From: JBBQNR01 sp963774075
GTDB taxonomy: Bacteria; Actinomycetota; Thermoleophilia; Solirubrobacterales; JBBDJG01
NCBI GenBank assembly: GCA_963774075.1
Contig: CAVZDP010000009.1
Coordinates: 248,001-312,000, forward strand
Direction of reading: 5' to 3'
Length of the DNA: 64,000 nucleotides
The translations under genes were made by a program, and so were the position numbers. Below, piece by piece: positions 51,046-59,865 of the stretch (position 1 is its first letter; each line of letters starts with the position of its first letter). The notes under the pieces were generated by a model. It had not been told where the DNA came from, did no database searches, and saw only the letters and a list, made by a program, of their open reading frames with translations.

Positions 51046-52650
51046 GTGGACCGCATCCAACCGAGGCGCAGCATCCGCCGTGCGACTCCGGCGCTCTGCT
51101 TCGTCATGCTCGCGTCCGCCCTCGCGCTGCCGTCGGTGGCGCACGCGGCGTTCCCGGGGGCGAACGGCAAGATCGTCTTCTCCTCCGTGCGCGACGACCC
51201 GAACGCGGGCAGCTGCCCACCGCAGTGGAGCACGACCTGCAACTCGGAGATCTATACGGTCAATCCGGACGGATCCGGGCTTGCGAGGCTGACAACCAAC
51301 ACCCAGGCGGACCGGCATCCAGCGTGGTCTGCCGACGGCCAGAAGATCGCGTTCGACCGCTGGAACCCCGCCACCGGGAAGCGGGACGTCTACAAGATGA
51401 ACGCGGACGGCAGCGGGCAGACGATGTTGATCGCGGACGCATTCAACCCCGCCTGGTCCCCGGACGGAACGGAGCTCGTCGTCGGGCGGAATCTTCCGCC
51501 CTCCGAGACGGACGCGTTCACGGGAAGGACCATCATCATCGACGCAGTCAACGGAAGCGAAGTCAGCAGCGACCTCACCCTCGGTTGCATCGATTTCCAA
51601 TGGTCGCCGGATGGGTGGTACATCGCTGCATCGTGCGAGCACACACAGTTCACCCAGCAGGGTTACGGGATCTTCGTCGGGGGCGCGCAACTCAACGGTT
51701 TCGAGCCCAACGAGCTGTTCCTATACACCTATCCCAGCTGGTCACCGGACGGCACGCGGATCGCGTATGACGCCGACGACCCGAGTGACCCAGGCATTCA
51801 CGTGTTCAACCCCGACGGGACGAACGACGTCCTCTTGCGGGAGGATTTTGACGCGTCCCACCCCGCCTGGTCACCCGACAAGGCCAAGATCGCCTTCAAG
51901 GGCGCGCACTCGTTCGGCGCAGGCAACATCATGGTCATGAATGCCGACGGCACCGCAGTCGCAAACGTGACGACGGGCGGTCTCGACAGCGACCCCGACT
52001 GGCAGCCGCTGGACGCCCTCAAGCCATATCCGCGCCCCGGGGGCGCGGCGCCCCTGCTCGTGTGGCTCGTGCCCGCCTACGAGCCTTGCACGAGCCCCAA
52101 CTCGAGCCACGTCGCTCCACTTTCCGCAGGATCGTGCGAGCCCCCAACGCAGGTCTCCGACCTGCTCACGACCTCCAAGGTCGGCCAGGGCAAGGGCTCC
52201 GTGCGCCTGGACACCGTCGTCGGCAACCCGAGCACTCCCGCCGACGAGGCCGACGTCAGGCTCGCCGTGGAGATCTCGGACGTGCGCAACGCAAGCGACC
52301 AGTCCGACTACTCGGGCAGCGTCGTCCTCTCCTCGACGATCCGCACCACCGACCGCGCGGCCGGCTTCGGCGGCGTGTCGGGGACGCGCACCGACGTGCG
52401 CTTGGACATCCCGCTCTCCTGCGTGCCGACGGCTGCCGCGCCAAGGGGCTCGGACTGCGGCCTCACGACCACCCTCGACGCCCTCGTCCCGGCGATGATC
52501 CCCGAAGGCAAGCGCTCGATCCTCGCCACGCCCACGTTCTCGCTGCTCGACTCCGGCCTCGACGGGGACATCTCCGCCTCAGCCTGCCCGCCGACTTGCG
52601 GCACGGGCGACGAGGAGATCTTCCTCGAGCAGGGCACGTTCACCCCGTAA
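51046..52650 (+). CDS. Secreted PD40/TolB-like beta-propeller protein
   Basis: Exported protein of unknown function. GTG 51046 with GAGGAGG upstream; 534 residues. Signal peptide at about 13-35 (ALCFVMLASALALPSVAHA). At least five PD40/WD40-like repeats follow (IYTVNPDGSGLARLT, HPAWSADGQKIAF, VYKMNADGSGQTM, PSWSPDGTRIAYDADD, HVFNPDGTNDVLL), typical of TolB-type propellers. The C-terminal 200 residues form a separate beta-rich domain with cysteines (LDIPLSCVPTAAAP, SACPPTCGTGD). It lies between metK and priA with its own -10-like TAGCAT at 51021-51026. Confidence 0.86.
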   Translation: MDRIQPRRSIRRATPALCFVMLASALALPSVAHAAFPGANGKIVFSSVRDDPNAGSCPPQWSTTCNSEIYTVNPDGSGLARLTTNTQADRHPAWSADGQKIAFDRWNPATGKRDVYKMNADGSGQTMLIADAFNPAWSPDGTELVVGRNLPPSETDAFTGRTIIIDAVNGSEVSSDLTLGCIDFQWSPDGWYIAASCEHTQFTQQGYGIFVGGAQLNGFEPNELFLYTYPSWSPDGTRIAYDADDPSDPGIHVFNPDGTNDVLLREDFDASHPAWSPDKAKIAFKGAHSFGAGNIMVMNADGTAVANVTTGGLDSDPDWQPLDALKPYPRPGGAAPLLVWLVPAYEPCTSPNSSHVAPLSAGSCEPPTQVSDLLTTSKVGQGKGSVRLDTVVGNPSTPADEADVRLAVEISDVRNASDQSDYSGSVVLSSTIRTTDRAAGFGGVSGTRTDVRLDIPLSCVPTAAAPRGSDCGLTTTLDALVPAMIPEGKRSILATPTFSLLDSGLDGDISASACPPTCGTGDEEIFLEQGTFTP

Positions 52651-52700
52651 AGCCCGACCCGCCTCGGGTGAGCGTCCGTTGCGGCTCCTATGGTCGGGCC

Positions 52701-54899
52701 GTGGCCGCGATCGCCAAAGTCGAGCCGCTCACGACCGCCCGCAACCTGCGCGGCCCCTTCGATTACCGCATTCCGAGCGGGATGGACGGGGTCGATGTCG
52801 GCACCATGCTGCTCGTGCCGTTCGGGCGCCGGAGGGTGCTGGGAGTGGTCGTGGGCGTCGCCGGCGAGAGCGAGATCCCGCCCGAGCGGCTCGTGGAGCC
52901 GATCGCGGCGCTCGAGTCGGGTGCCCCCGCCGAGCTCGTCTCGCTCGGGCTCTGGGTCGCGGACGAGTACTGCTCGACGCCGGCCCGCGGGCTCGCGCTC
53001 GTGCTGCCGCCAGGCGCCGGCACGGGTCGCCGGGCGCAGCCCGCCGCGCGTACGCGGGAGTTGCTCGTCGCAGGGTTGCTCGACGCGGGGCGCGAGGCGC
53101 TGGCCGGGACCGACGGGTCGCGTCTCGGCGCTCGCCAGCGGCGGGTGCTCGACGCGCTCGCGGGCGGCCCCGCCGCAGCCGCCGAGCTCGCTGTCGCAGC
53201 CGGCGCCGATCACGGCGCACTCAGGCGTCTGGCGCAGCGGGGCTTGATCAAGCTCGAGCCGAGGGCGAAGCGCCGCCAGGTGGCGGAGGTCGCGCTCGGC
53301 GCTTCGCCCGAGCGCACGCAGCCACCCGTGCTCAGCCCCGCTCAGCGCGACGCCCTCGAGCGCGTGCTAGAGCCGCTTCACGCACGCCGCCACGCGCGCC
53401 TGCTGCTCAACGGCGTCACGGGCAGCGGCAAGACCGAGGTCTACCTGCGCGCGGCGCAACGCGCGGTCGAGCAGGGCCGCTCGGCGATCGTGCTCGTGCC
53501 GGAGATAGCGCTCACACCGCAGACGGCACGCCGCTTTCGCGAGCGCTTCGGCGACGGCGTCGCGCTGCTGCACTCCCAGCTCGGCCTCGGCGAGCGCTTC
53601 GACGAATGGCAGCGCCTTCGCCGCGGCGAGGCTCGCGTCTGCGTCGGGCCGCGTTCGGCGGTCTTCGCGCCGGTGCGCGATCTCGGCCTGCTGATCGTCG
53701 ACGAGGAGCACGACTCCGCCTACAAGCAGGAGGGCGATCCCCGCTACGACGCACGCCGCGTCGCCGAGCGACGTGCGGAGCAGAGCGGGGCGGTGCTCGT
53801 GTGCGGAAGCGCCACCCCGCGTCCCGAGAGCTGGGTGGGAATGGAACGGATAGACCTACCCGAGCGCGTGGACGGGTTGCGGCTGCCGCCGGTCGAGCTC
53901 GTCGACATGCGGGAGTGCCGCCACGCGCTGCACGCGCGCACGCGCGAGGCACTCGACGCGCTGCGCCGCGAGGGCGGCAAGGCGATCGTGCTCGTCGCAA
54001 GGAGGGGCTGGTCCCCGTTCCTCGTCTGCAGGGGCTGCGGCCATGCCCGAGCGTGCCCGCGCTGCGACGTCACGCTGACCCTTCACCGCGAGCACGACGC
54101 ACAGTCGCTTCGCTGCCACCACTGCGGACACGGCGAAGACGTTCCGAGCGCCTGCCCCGAGTGCCGCTCGACCGCGCTGGCGCGACACGGAACCGGCACC
54201 CAGCGCCTCGAGTCCGAGCTGCGCGATGCGCTCGCGCCGCTGCCGGTGTTCCGGCTCGACAGCGACGCGGCCCGCCGCCGGAACGGTCTCGCCGAGGTCC
54301 TGCACCGGTTCGAGCGCGCGGACGCCGGCATCCTCGTCGGCACGCAGATGGTGGCTCAGGGCCACGACTTTCCCGACGTCTCGCTGGCAGTGGTCCAGGA
54401 CGCCGACGCCACGCTTCGGTTTCCCGACTTTCGCTCCGAGGAGCGCACGTTCTCGCTCGTCGCGCAGCTCGCCGGCCGTAGCGGGCGCGGTCCCGCGGGG
54501 GGGCGCGTACTGGTGCAGACGCTATGCCCGGAGGCGCCCTGCCTGCGCCACGCCGCGGCGCACGACTCGGCCGCGTTTCTCGGGGACGAGCTGCGGCGGC
54601 GGGAGGCGCTCGGGTATCCGCCTTACTCGGACCTGATCCGCGTGGTCACGTCCGGCGCCGAGCAGGCCACCGCGGATGGGGCGGCCGCGGAGGTGGCCGC
54701 AACGCTGGAGAAGCAGGGCCTGCGGCCCCTTGGCCCGGCGCCGCTCTTCAGGGTCAAAGACCGCTGCCGCGCGATGCTGCTGTTGAAGACGCGTGACCGC
54801 CAGGCGGCGGTGGCGGCAGTCGGCGAAGCGGTGCGCAGCGTGGCATCGCGCCGGCGTTCGAGCTCCCTCGCGCTGTCGGTCGACGTCGACCCGCAATAG
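52701..54899 (+). CDS. priA: Primosomal helicase PriA
   Basis: 3'-5' helicase that restarts stalled forks. GTG 52701 (alternative GTG 52668), 732 residues. The N-terminal 3'BD domain has VEPLTTARNLRGPFDYRIPSGMDGVDVGTMLLVPFG. Helicase motifs: Walker A GVTGSGKTE (238-246), DEEH (334-337), GSATPRPES. Zinc-binding cysteines lie at about 444-485 (CRGCGHARACPRCD, CHHCGHG, CPEC). C-terminal motifs are GTQMVAQGHDFPDV and AQLAGRSGRG. Many classical Actinobacteria have a PriA with degenerate ATPase motifs; here they look intact. Confidence 0.95.
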   Translation: MAAIAKVEPLTTARNLRGPFDYRIPSGMDGVDVGTMLLVPFGRRRVLGVVVGVAGESEIPPERLVEPIAALESGAPAELVSLGLWVADEYCSTPARGLALVLPPGAGTGRRAQPAARTRELLVAGLLDAGREALAGTDGSRLGARQRRVLDALAGGPAAAAELAVAAGADHGALRRLAQRGLIKLEPRAKRRQVAEVALGASPERTQPPVLSPAQRDALERVLEPLHARRHARLLLNGVTGSGKTEVYLRAAQRAVEQGRSAIVLVPEIALTPQTARRFRERFGDGVALLHSQLGLGERFDEWQRLRRGEARVCVGPRSAVFAPVRDLGLLIVDEEHDSAYKQEGDPRYDARRVAERRAEQSGAVLVCGSATPRPESWVGMERIDLPERVDGLRLPPVELVDMRECRHALHARTREALDALRREGGKAIVLVARRGWSPFLVCRGCGHARACPRCDVTLTLHREHDAQSLRCHHCGHGEDVPSACPECRSTALARHGTGTQRLESELRDALAPLPVFRLDSDAARRRNGLAEVLHRFERADAGILVGTQMVAQGHDFPDVSLAVVQDADATLRFPDFRSEERTFSLVAQLAGRSGRGPAGGRVLVQTLCPEAPCLRHAAAHDSAAFLGDELRRREALGYPPYSDLIRVVTSGAEQATADGAAAEVAATLEKQGLRPLGPAPLFRVKDRCRAMLLLKTRDRQAAVAAVGEAVRSVASRRRSSSLALSVDVDPQ

Positions 54900-54961
54900 C
54901 GCGCGGCAGAGGCCGCAGCAGCCCGCGGGAGGCGCGGGAGGCCGTTGCTAGACTCGCCGCA

Positions 54962-55600
54962 GTGCCAGCCGAAGCCCCCGGTGCGAGGGAGAACGGAACG
55001 CCCGAGCAGCCGGAGGAGCGGCGACCGCAGCTCGACCCTGAGATAGAGGCTCGGCGCGATGCGGCGCTCGCGCAGGTACGTATCTTCGGCGATCCGGCGC
55101 TTCGCAGCCCGGCGGGAGAGGTGGAGCGCTTCGACGAAGCGCTCGCCGCCGAGGTCGCGCGGATGACGTACTTGATGGAGGACGCGCTCGGCGTCGGCCT
55201 TGCCGCCACGCAGCTCGGAGTGATGCACCGCGTGCTCGTCTATCGAGTCGGGCCCGACGCTCCGGTCGTGGCGGTCGTGAACCCGACGCTCGAGTGGTCC
55301 TCGGAGGAGATGGAGCCGCTCGAGGAGGCGTGCCTCAGCCTTCCCGGCGTGGCGGTCGACGTCGAGCGGCACGTCCACATTCGTGTGCGTGCTCGAAACG
55401 AGCGTGGCGGGCGCATCTTCATCGAGGCGTCGGGGCTCGAGGCGCGCGTGATCCAGCACGAGATGGACCATCTCGACGGGATCCTGATCCTCGACCGCGC
55501 TGACCGCGAGCAGCGCAAGGAGGCGATGCGCGTACTGCGCGGGGGTGGGGAACAGCGGATGCCCGGCGAGGCGGAGCCGCTCGAGCCCTCACCCGCCTGA
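54962..55600 (+). CDS. def: Peptide deformylase
   Basis: Removes the N-formyl group from nascent proteins. GTG 54962; 212 residues with a 35-residue charged N-terminal extension. Motif I GVGLAATQ (77-84), motif II EACLSLPG (122-129, zinc ligand C124; Ala replaces the usual Gly), motif III QHEMDH (165-170, H166, E167, H170). A -10-like TAGACT (54949-54954) ends seven bases before GTG. Followed by fmt, its functional partner. Confidence 0.96.
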   Translation: MPAEAPGARENGTPEQPEERRPQLDPEIEARRDAALAQVRIFGDPALRSPAGEVERFDEALAAEVARMTYLMEDALGVGLAATQLGVMHRVLVYRVGPDAPVVAVVNPTLEWSSEEMEPLEEACLSLPGVAVDVERHVHIRVRARNERGGRIFIEASGLEARVIQHEMDHLDGILILDRADREQRKEAMRVLRGGGEQRMPGEAEPLEPSPA

Positions 55601-55612
55601 AGCCTCCTACCG

Positions 55613-56530
55613 ATGCGCACGGTCTACATGGGCAGCTCGGCCTTCGCGGTCGAGGTCCTGAAGGCCCTGGCCGAGTCGCGACACCGGCCATCGCTCGTGG
55701 TCGCGCCGCCCGACCGGCCGAAGGGAAGGGGGCGCAGGCTCGGCCCGCCTCCCGCAGCAGAAGTGGCGCGCGAGCTCGGCATCGAGCTGCTCCAGGTACC
55801 GAGTGTCAACCACGAGCAGGCGCTCGACGTGATCGAGTCGCACTCGCCGGAGGCGATCGCCGTGTGCCAGTTCGGCCAGCTCATCAAGGAGCCGCTGCTC
55901 TCACGCCACATGATCCTGAACGTGCACCCGTCGCTTCTTCCGCGCTGGCGTGGAGCGGCGCCGATCGAGCGCACGCTGATGGCGGGCGACGCGGAGACCG
56001 GCGTCACGATCTTCGAGATCGTCGCCGATCTCGACTCGGGGCCGATCGCCCTCTCTTCCGCACCGCAGCCCGTCAAACCTGACGACACGACGGGCACGCT
56101 GGCGGCCAGGCTCGCCGACGTGAGCGGGCCCCTCCTTATCGAGGCGCTCGACCACGCCGAGGCGGGAACGCTCGAGCTGGCCGAGCAGCCGCAGCACGGA
56201 ATCACCTACGCAGAGAAGATCGACCCCGCCGAACGCCGGCTGGGGCTCGACCGCCGGGCCGAGGACTTGGAGCGGATCGTGCGTGCGCTCACGCCGCACG
56301 TCGGCCCCTACCTCGCGCTCGAGGGCGGCGAGCGCCTCGGAGTCGGCTCCGTTCGCGCGACCGACGAGACGCTCGAGCCCGGGGAGCTTCGCTCGAGCGA
56401 CGGGCGCCTGCTCGTGGGCTGCGCGGAGGGGGCGCTGGAGCTGGTCGAGGTGCGACCGCCTGGCAAGCGCAGCATGTCGGCGGCCGAGTACCTGCGGGGC
56501 CACCGACTGCCCGACCGTGTCGAGCCCTAG
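55613..56530 (+). CDS. fmt: Methionyl-tRNA formyltransferase
   Basis: Formylates initiator Met-tRNA. ATG 55613; 305 residues. VYMGSSAFAVEVLKAL at the N-terminus; formyl-THF site N103, H105 in LNVHPSLLPRWRGAAPIERTL and D141 in VADLDSGPI. The C-terminal tRNA-binding beta-barrel ends with PPGKRSMSAAEYLRGHRL. 14 bases overlap the next gene. Confidence 0.96.
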   Translation: MRTVYMGSSAFAVEVLKALAESRHRPSLVVAPPDRPKGRGRRLGPPPAAEVARELGIELLQVPSVNHEQALDVIESHSPEAIAVCQFGQLIKEPLLSRHMILNVHPSLLPRWRGAAPIERTLMAGDAETGVTIFEIVADLDSGPIALSSAPQPVKPDDTTGTLAARLADVSGPLLIEALDHAEAGTLELAEQPQHGITYAEKIDPAERRLGLDRRAEDLERIVRALTPHVGPYLALEGGERLGVGSVRATDETLEPGELRSSDGRLLVGCAEGALELVEVRPPGKRSMSAAEYLRGHRLPDRVEP

Positions 56531-57857
56531 CGGCACCCCGGCGCGGCGTTGCGCCTTCGCCGTCGTGCGGAGCGTTCTGGAGCGGGGGACCTTCGCGGAC
56601 GTGGCCTTTCGGGACGGGGCCGATCGGCTCGGGCTCGCGGGACGCGAGCGCTCGTTCGCCATGCGGCTCGCCTACGGGACCGTCCAGCGCAAGGCGACCC
56701 TCGACCACTTGATAGAGCGCCTGGCCGGGCGCCCGCCCGCCGACCTCGACGCGCCGACGCTCGTGGCGCTGCGGCTCGGTCTCTACCAGGTCGCATACAT
56801 GAGCGGCGTGGCGGACCACGCCGCGGTCGCCGAGAGCGTGGAGCTGGCGAAGGTGGGGGGGTCGCGCGGCCACGGGCTCGTCAACGCCGTTCTGCGCCGG
56901 GCAACCCGCGAGGCGGCGCGGATGATCGCGGAGCTGGACGACTCGACGCCGGCCGGCGCGGCGCTTGCGCACTCGCACCCGGTCTGGATCGCAGAGCTCT
57001 GGTGGCGCATGCTCGGCGCGGAGCAGGCACGCGCTCTCATGGAACGCGACAACGAGCCGGCGGAAAGCGCGGCGCGCGCCAACACGCTGCGGGCGACCGC
57101 GGAGGAGGTCGTCGCGGCACTGCGAAAGGAGCAGGTCGGCGCCCGGCTGGACCAGCTCGTCCCCGAGGCGGTCGTTCTGGACGACCCCTACGATCTGCAC
57201 GGATCCGAGCTCTTCGCCGACGGGCGTTTGATGCCGCAGTCGCGCGCGTCGATGCTCGTGGCGCACGCCCTCGATCCGCAGGCGGGCGAGTCGGTGCTCG
57301 ACCTCTGCGCCGCTCCCGCGGCGAAGACCACGCACATCGCGGCGCTGATGCGCGACGAGGGACGCGTTCTGGCCGTCGACGCCGATCCGGGCCGCGCTCG
57401 CTCGATCACGGACAACTGTCGGCGCCTCGGCATCGAAAGCGTCGAGGTGAGGATCGCGGACGCAGCGGCGGGCGGCTTCGGCTCCGGTTACGACCGGGTG
57501 CTCGTCGATCCGCCCTGCTCGGACCTCGGGACGCTGCAGTCGCGGCCCGATGCACGCTGGCGGAAGCGGCCGGGCGACGTCGAGGAGCTCGTGGAGCTCC
57601 AGGGCAGGATTCTCGACGTGGCGGCGGCCTCCGTGCGCGAGGGAGGAAGGATCGTCTACTCGACGTGCACGATCAGCGAGCGCGAGAACGAGCAGCAGAT
57701 CACGCGTTTCCTCGCGCGCCAGAGCGGCTTTTCGGCGATTGACCCCTCCGCCCCTTATCCTGCTCTTGGCTGGAAGGAGGGAGGCGGCTTCCTCCAGACG
57801 TTGCCGCAAAGGGACAACACCGACGGCTTCTTCGTCGCTGCTCTTGAGAGACGCTGA
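56517..57857 (+). CDS. rsmB: 16S rRNA (cytosine-967-C5)-methyltransferase RsmB (Sun/Fmu)
   Basis: Methylates C967 of 16S rRNA. GTG 56517, within the end of fmt, gives 446 residues with a proper NusB-like N-terminal domain (ARRCAFAVVRSVLERG). Then SAM motif I DLCAAPAAKTTHIAALM, VDPPCSDLG with C334, and the catalytic STCTIS with C384. GFLQTLPQRDNTDGFFVAAL is the usual C-terminus. 14-base overlap with the next gene. Confidence 0.95.
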   Translation: MSSPSGTPARRCAFAVVRSVLERGTFADVAFRDGADRLGLAGRERSFAMRLAYGTVQRKATLDHLIERLAGRPPADLDAPTLVALRLGLYQVAYMSGVADHAAVAESVELAKVGGSRGHGLVNAVLRRATREAARMIAELDDSTPAGAALAHSHPVWIAELWWRMLGAEQARALMERDNEPAESAARANTLRATAEEVVAALRKEQVGARLDQLVPEAVVLDDPYDLHGSELFADGRLMPQSRASMLVAHALDPQAGESVLDLCAAPAAKTTHIAALMRDEGRVLAVDADPGRARSITDNCRRLGIESVEVRIADAAAGGFGSGYDRVLVDPPCSDLGTLQSRPDARWRKRPGDVEELVELQGRILDVAAASVREGGRIVYSTCTISERENEQQITRFLARQSGFSAIDPSAPYPALGWKEGGGFLQTLPQRDNTDGFFVAALERR

Positions 57858-58089
57858 GCGCACCAGTGAGGATGCGGTCCCCCTCGGCCCGACGTGCCCG
57901 GGGTGCGGCGAGCCGTGGCTGCGAGCGACCCAGCTCCCGGGCAGCTACCGGTGCGTCTACTGTCTGGTGCGCTATCAGCTCATGTCGCACTGCCAGCACT
58001 GCGGGGAGCACTCGACGATCGTGAGGATGCGCGACACAGCCGAGCTCAACTGCGTGCGCTGCGGAAAATCGATGCTGAAGCCGGTATGA
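57844..58089 (+). CDS. Small double zinc-ribbon protein
   Basis: 81 residues from TTG 57844, overlapping the rsmB stop by 14 bases and the rpe start by four. Four CxxC pairs: C18/C21, C37/C40, C50/C53 and C70/C73. The first two pairs likely form one zinc ribbon and the last two another. It ends SMLKPV. I do not recognise a named family; zinc ribbons of this size bind nucleic acid or protein. Its place between an rRNA methyltransferase and rpe suggests constitutive, low-level coexpression. An earlier start inside rsmB cannot be excluded. Confidence 0.72.
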   Translation: MRDAERTSEDAVPLGPTCPGCGEPWLRATQLPGSYRCVYCLVRYQLMSHCQHCGEHSTIVRMRDTAELNCVRCGKSMLKPV

Positions 58090-58814
58090 AGAGCGAGAGC
58101 CTTGCGGCGGATTCGAAACGGGTGGGCCGCATGAAGCCCGCCGACCTGATCGCCTCGAAGCTGGTGCAGCCCTCGATCCTCTCCGCGGACTACTCGCGCC
58201 TCGGCGACCAGCTCGCGACCGTGCTCGACGCCGGGGCGCGCGCGATCCACGTGGACGTGATGGACGGTCACTTCGTGCCGCCGATCACCATCGGACCCGT
58301 GGTCGTCGAGTCGATCCGCGACCAGGTGCACGATGCCGGGGGAATGCTCGACTGTCACCTGATGGTGGAACGACCGGAAAATCAGGTCGAGCAGTTCGCG
58401 CGCGCCGGCGCCGATTCGATCACGATCCAGCTCGAGGCGACGCCCAACGTCCACTACGCGCTCGGGCAGATCCGCGCCGCCGGCTGCCTGGCCGGCCTCG
58501 CCATCAATCCGGGAACGCCGGCGGACGCCGTCCTCGAGCTTCGGGACGCGCTCGACCTCTTGCTGTGCATGACGGTCAATCCCGGCTGGGGCGGTCAGGC
58601 GTTCATCGAGACGTCGCCCGCGAAGGTGCGGCGGCTGCGCGGGCTGATCGGCGAGGAGATCCCGATCCAGGTCGACGGAGGCATCTCGACGAAGACGGCC
58701 GGCCTCGTCGCCGATGCCGGAGCGACTCTGCACGTGGCGGGATCCGCGATCTTCCACGCCCCGGACCCGGGGGAGGCGTACCGGGAGATCGCCGCCGCGG
58801 CGGGTTGTGACTGA
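58086..58814 (+). CDS. rpe: Ribulose-phosphate 3-epimerase
   Basis: Interconverts ribulose 5-phosphate and xylulose 5-phosphate. ATG 58086; 242 residues, with about 28 extra residues before VQPSILSADYSRLG, so ATG 58131 is a plausible alternative start. HVDVMDGHFVPPITIGP, CHLMVERPENQV, LAINPGTPADAV, MTVNPGWGGQAFI, and VDGGISTKTA carry the metal and phosphate sites. Confidence 0.96.
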   Translation: MKSESLAADSKRVGRMKPADLIASKLVQPSILSADYSRLGDQLATVLDAGARAIHVDVMDGHFVPPITIGPVVVESIRDQVHDAGGMLDCHLMVERPENQVEQFARAGADSITIQLEATPNVHYALGQIRAAGCLAGLAINPGTPADAVLELRDALDLLLCMTVNPGWGGQAFIETSPAKVRRLRGLIGEEIPIQVDGGISTKTAGLVADAGATLHVAGSAIFHAPDPGEAYREIAAAAGCD

Positions 58815-59865
58815 GGCCTCGCCGGCGTCAACGACGGCGCTGGCGCTGCGCCTCCAGGCTCGCTACTGCGGGACGATCGGGTCGCCGCTCTACGAGCTGC
58901 TGCTCGAGCGCGCGGCGGACGACGTGCTCGCGGGAGGCCCAGTCGCGGCGGTGCTCGACGGTCACTCGGCGGACGAGCCGGGAACGATGCTCCCGCTGCG
59001 GATGATGGGCGCCGTGCACCGGCTGGTGCTGAAAGGGGAGGGGACGGAGCTCGAGCCCTTCTATCCGTCGGTGGGGGGGACCGTGAGCTCCGAGCGCACG
59101 TGGCGCGCGTTCAGAGACCTGCTGGGCAGGCAGCGTGACGTGCTGCGAGACGAGCTCGCGCTACCGGTGCAGACGAACGAGGTCGGGCGCTGCAGGGCGC
59201 TCGTCGGCGGCTTTCTGACGGTGGCGAGAGATACGGGCCTGCCCCTTAGCGTGCTGGAGATCGGCGCCAGCGCCGGACTCAACCTGCTCTGGGACAGGTA
59301 CCGCTACGAGGCCGGAGGGCTCGCGTTCGGCGAGCCGGCGGCGCCGCTGCGCTTCGCCGACTTCGTCGCGACAGGCGAGTTGCCGCTGGACGTGCCGGCG
59401 GCCGTGCGCGCTCGGGGCGGCTGCGATGCGGCGCCGCTCGACCCGCGCTCCGAGCGCGACCGGCTCCTGCTGCGGTCGTTCGTCTGGCCCGACCAGCTGG
59501 AGCGCTTCACGGCGCTGAGCCGGGCCCTCGAGCTGGCGGCGGCAGAGCCCGCGACGGTGGAGCGTGCCGACGCCGCGGAGTGGGCGGAGCGGGAGCTCGC
59601 CGAGCCGCAGCCCGGAGTCGCAACCGTCCTCTTCCACTCGATCGTGATGCTCTACCTGACCGACGAGACGCGAGAGCGGCTGGTCGCGGCCATCGAGGCG
59701 GCCGGTGCGCGGGCGACGACCGAGGCGCCGTTCGCCTGGCTGCGCATGGAGCTCGGCGGCGACGAGGCCGACGTGCACCTGACCACCTGGCCCGGCGGCG
59801 AAGAGCGCCTGATCGCGCGCGCCGGATATCACGGCGTCCCTGTCAGGTGGCTGGCGCCCGGTTAG
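58807..59865 (+). CDS. DUF2332 family protein
   Basis: 352 residues from GTG 58807, overlapping the rpe stop by eight bases. LQARYCGTIGSPLYELLLERAADDVLAGGPV, QTNEVGRCRALVGGFLTVARDTGLPLSVLEIGASAGLNLLWDRY, and VLFHSIVMLYLTDETRERL match DUF2332, which has a SAM-methyltransferase-like core (LEIGASAGLNL resembles motif I). Function unknown. Its stop (TAG, 59863-59865) overlaps the opposite-strand flippase stop (59862-59864). Confidence 0.85.
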   Translation: MTEASPASTTALALRLQARYCGTIGSPLYELLLERAADDVLAGGPVAAVLDGHSADEPGTMLPLRMMGAVHRLVLKGEGTELEPFYPSVGGTVSSERTWRAFRDLLGRQRDVLRDELALPVQTNEVGRCRALVGGFLTVARDTGLPLSVLEIGASAGLNLLWDRYRYEAGGLAFGEPAAPLRFADFVATGELPLDVPAAVRARGGCDAAPLDPRSERDRLLLRSFVWPDQLERFTALSRALELAAAEPATVERADAAEWAERELAEPQPGVATVLFHSIVMLYLTDETRERLVAAIEAAGARATTEAPFAWLRMELGGDEADVHLTTWPGGEERLIARAGYHGVPVRWLAPG

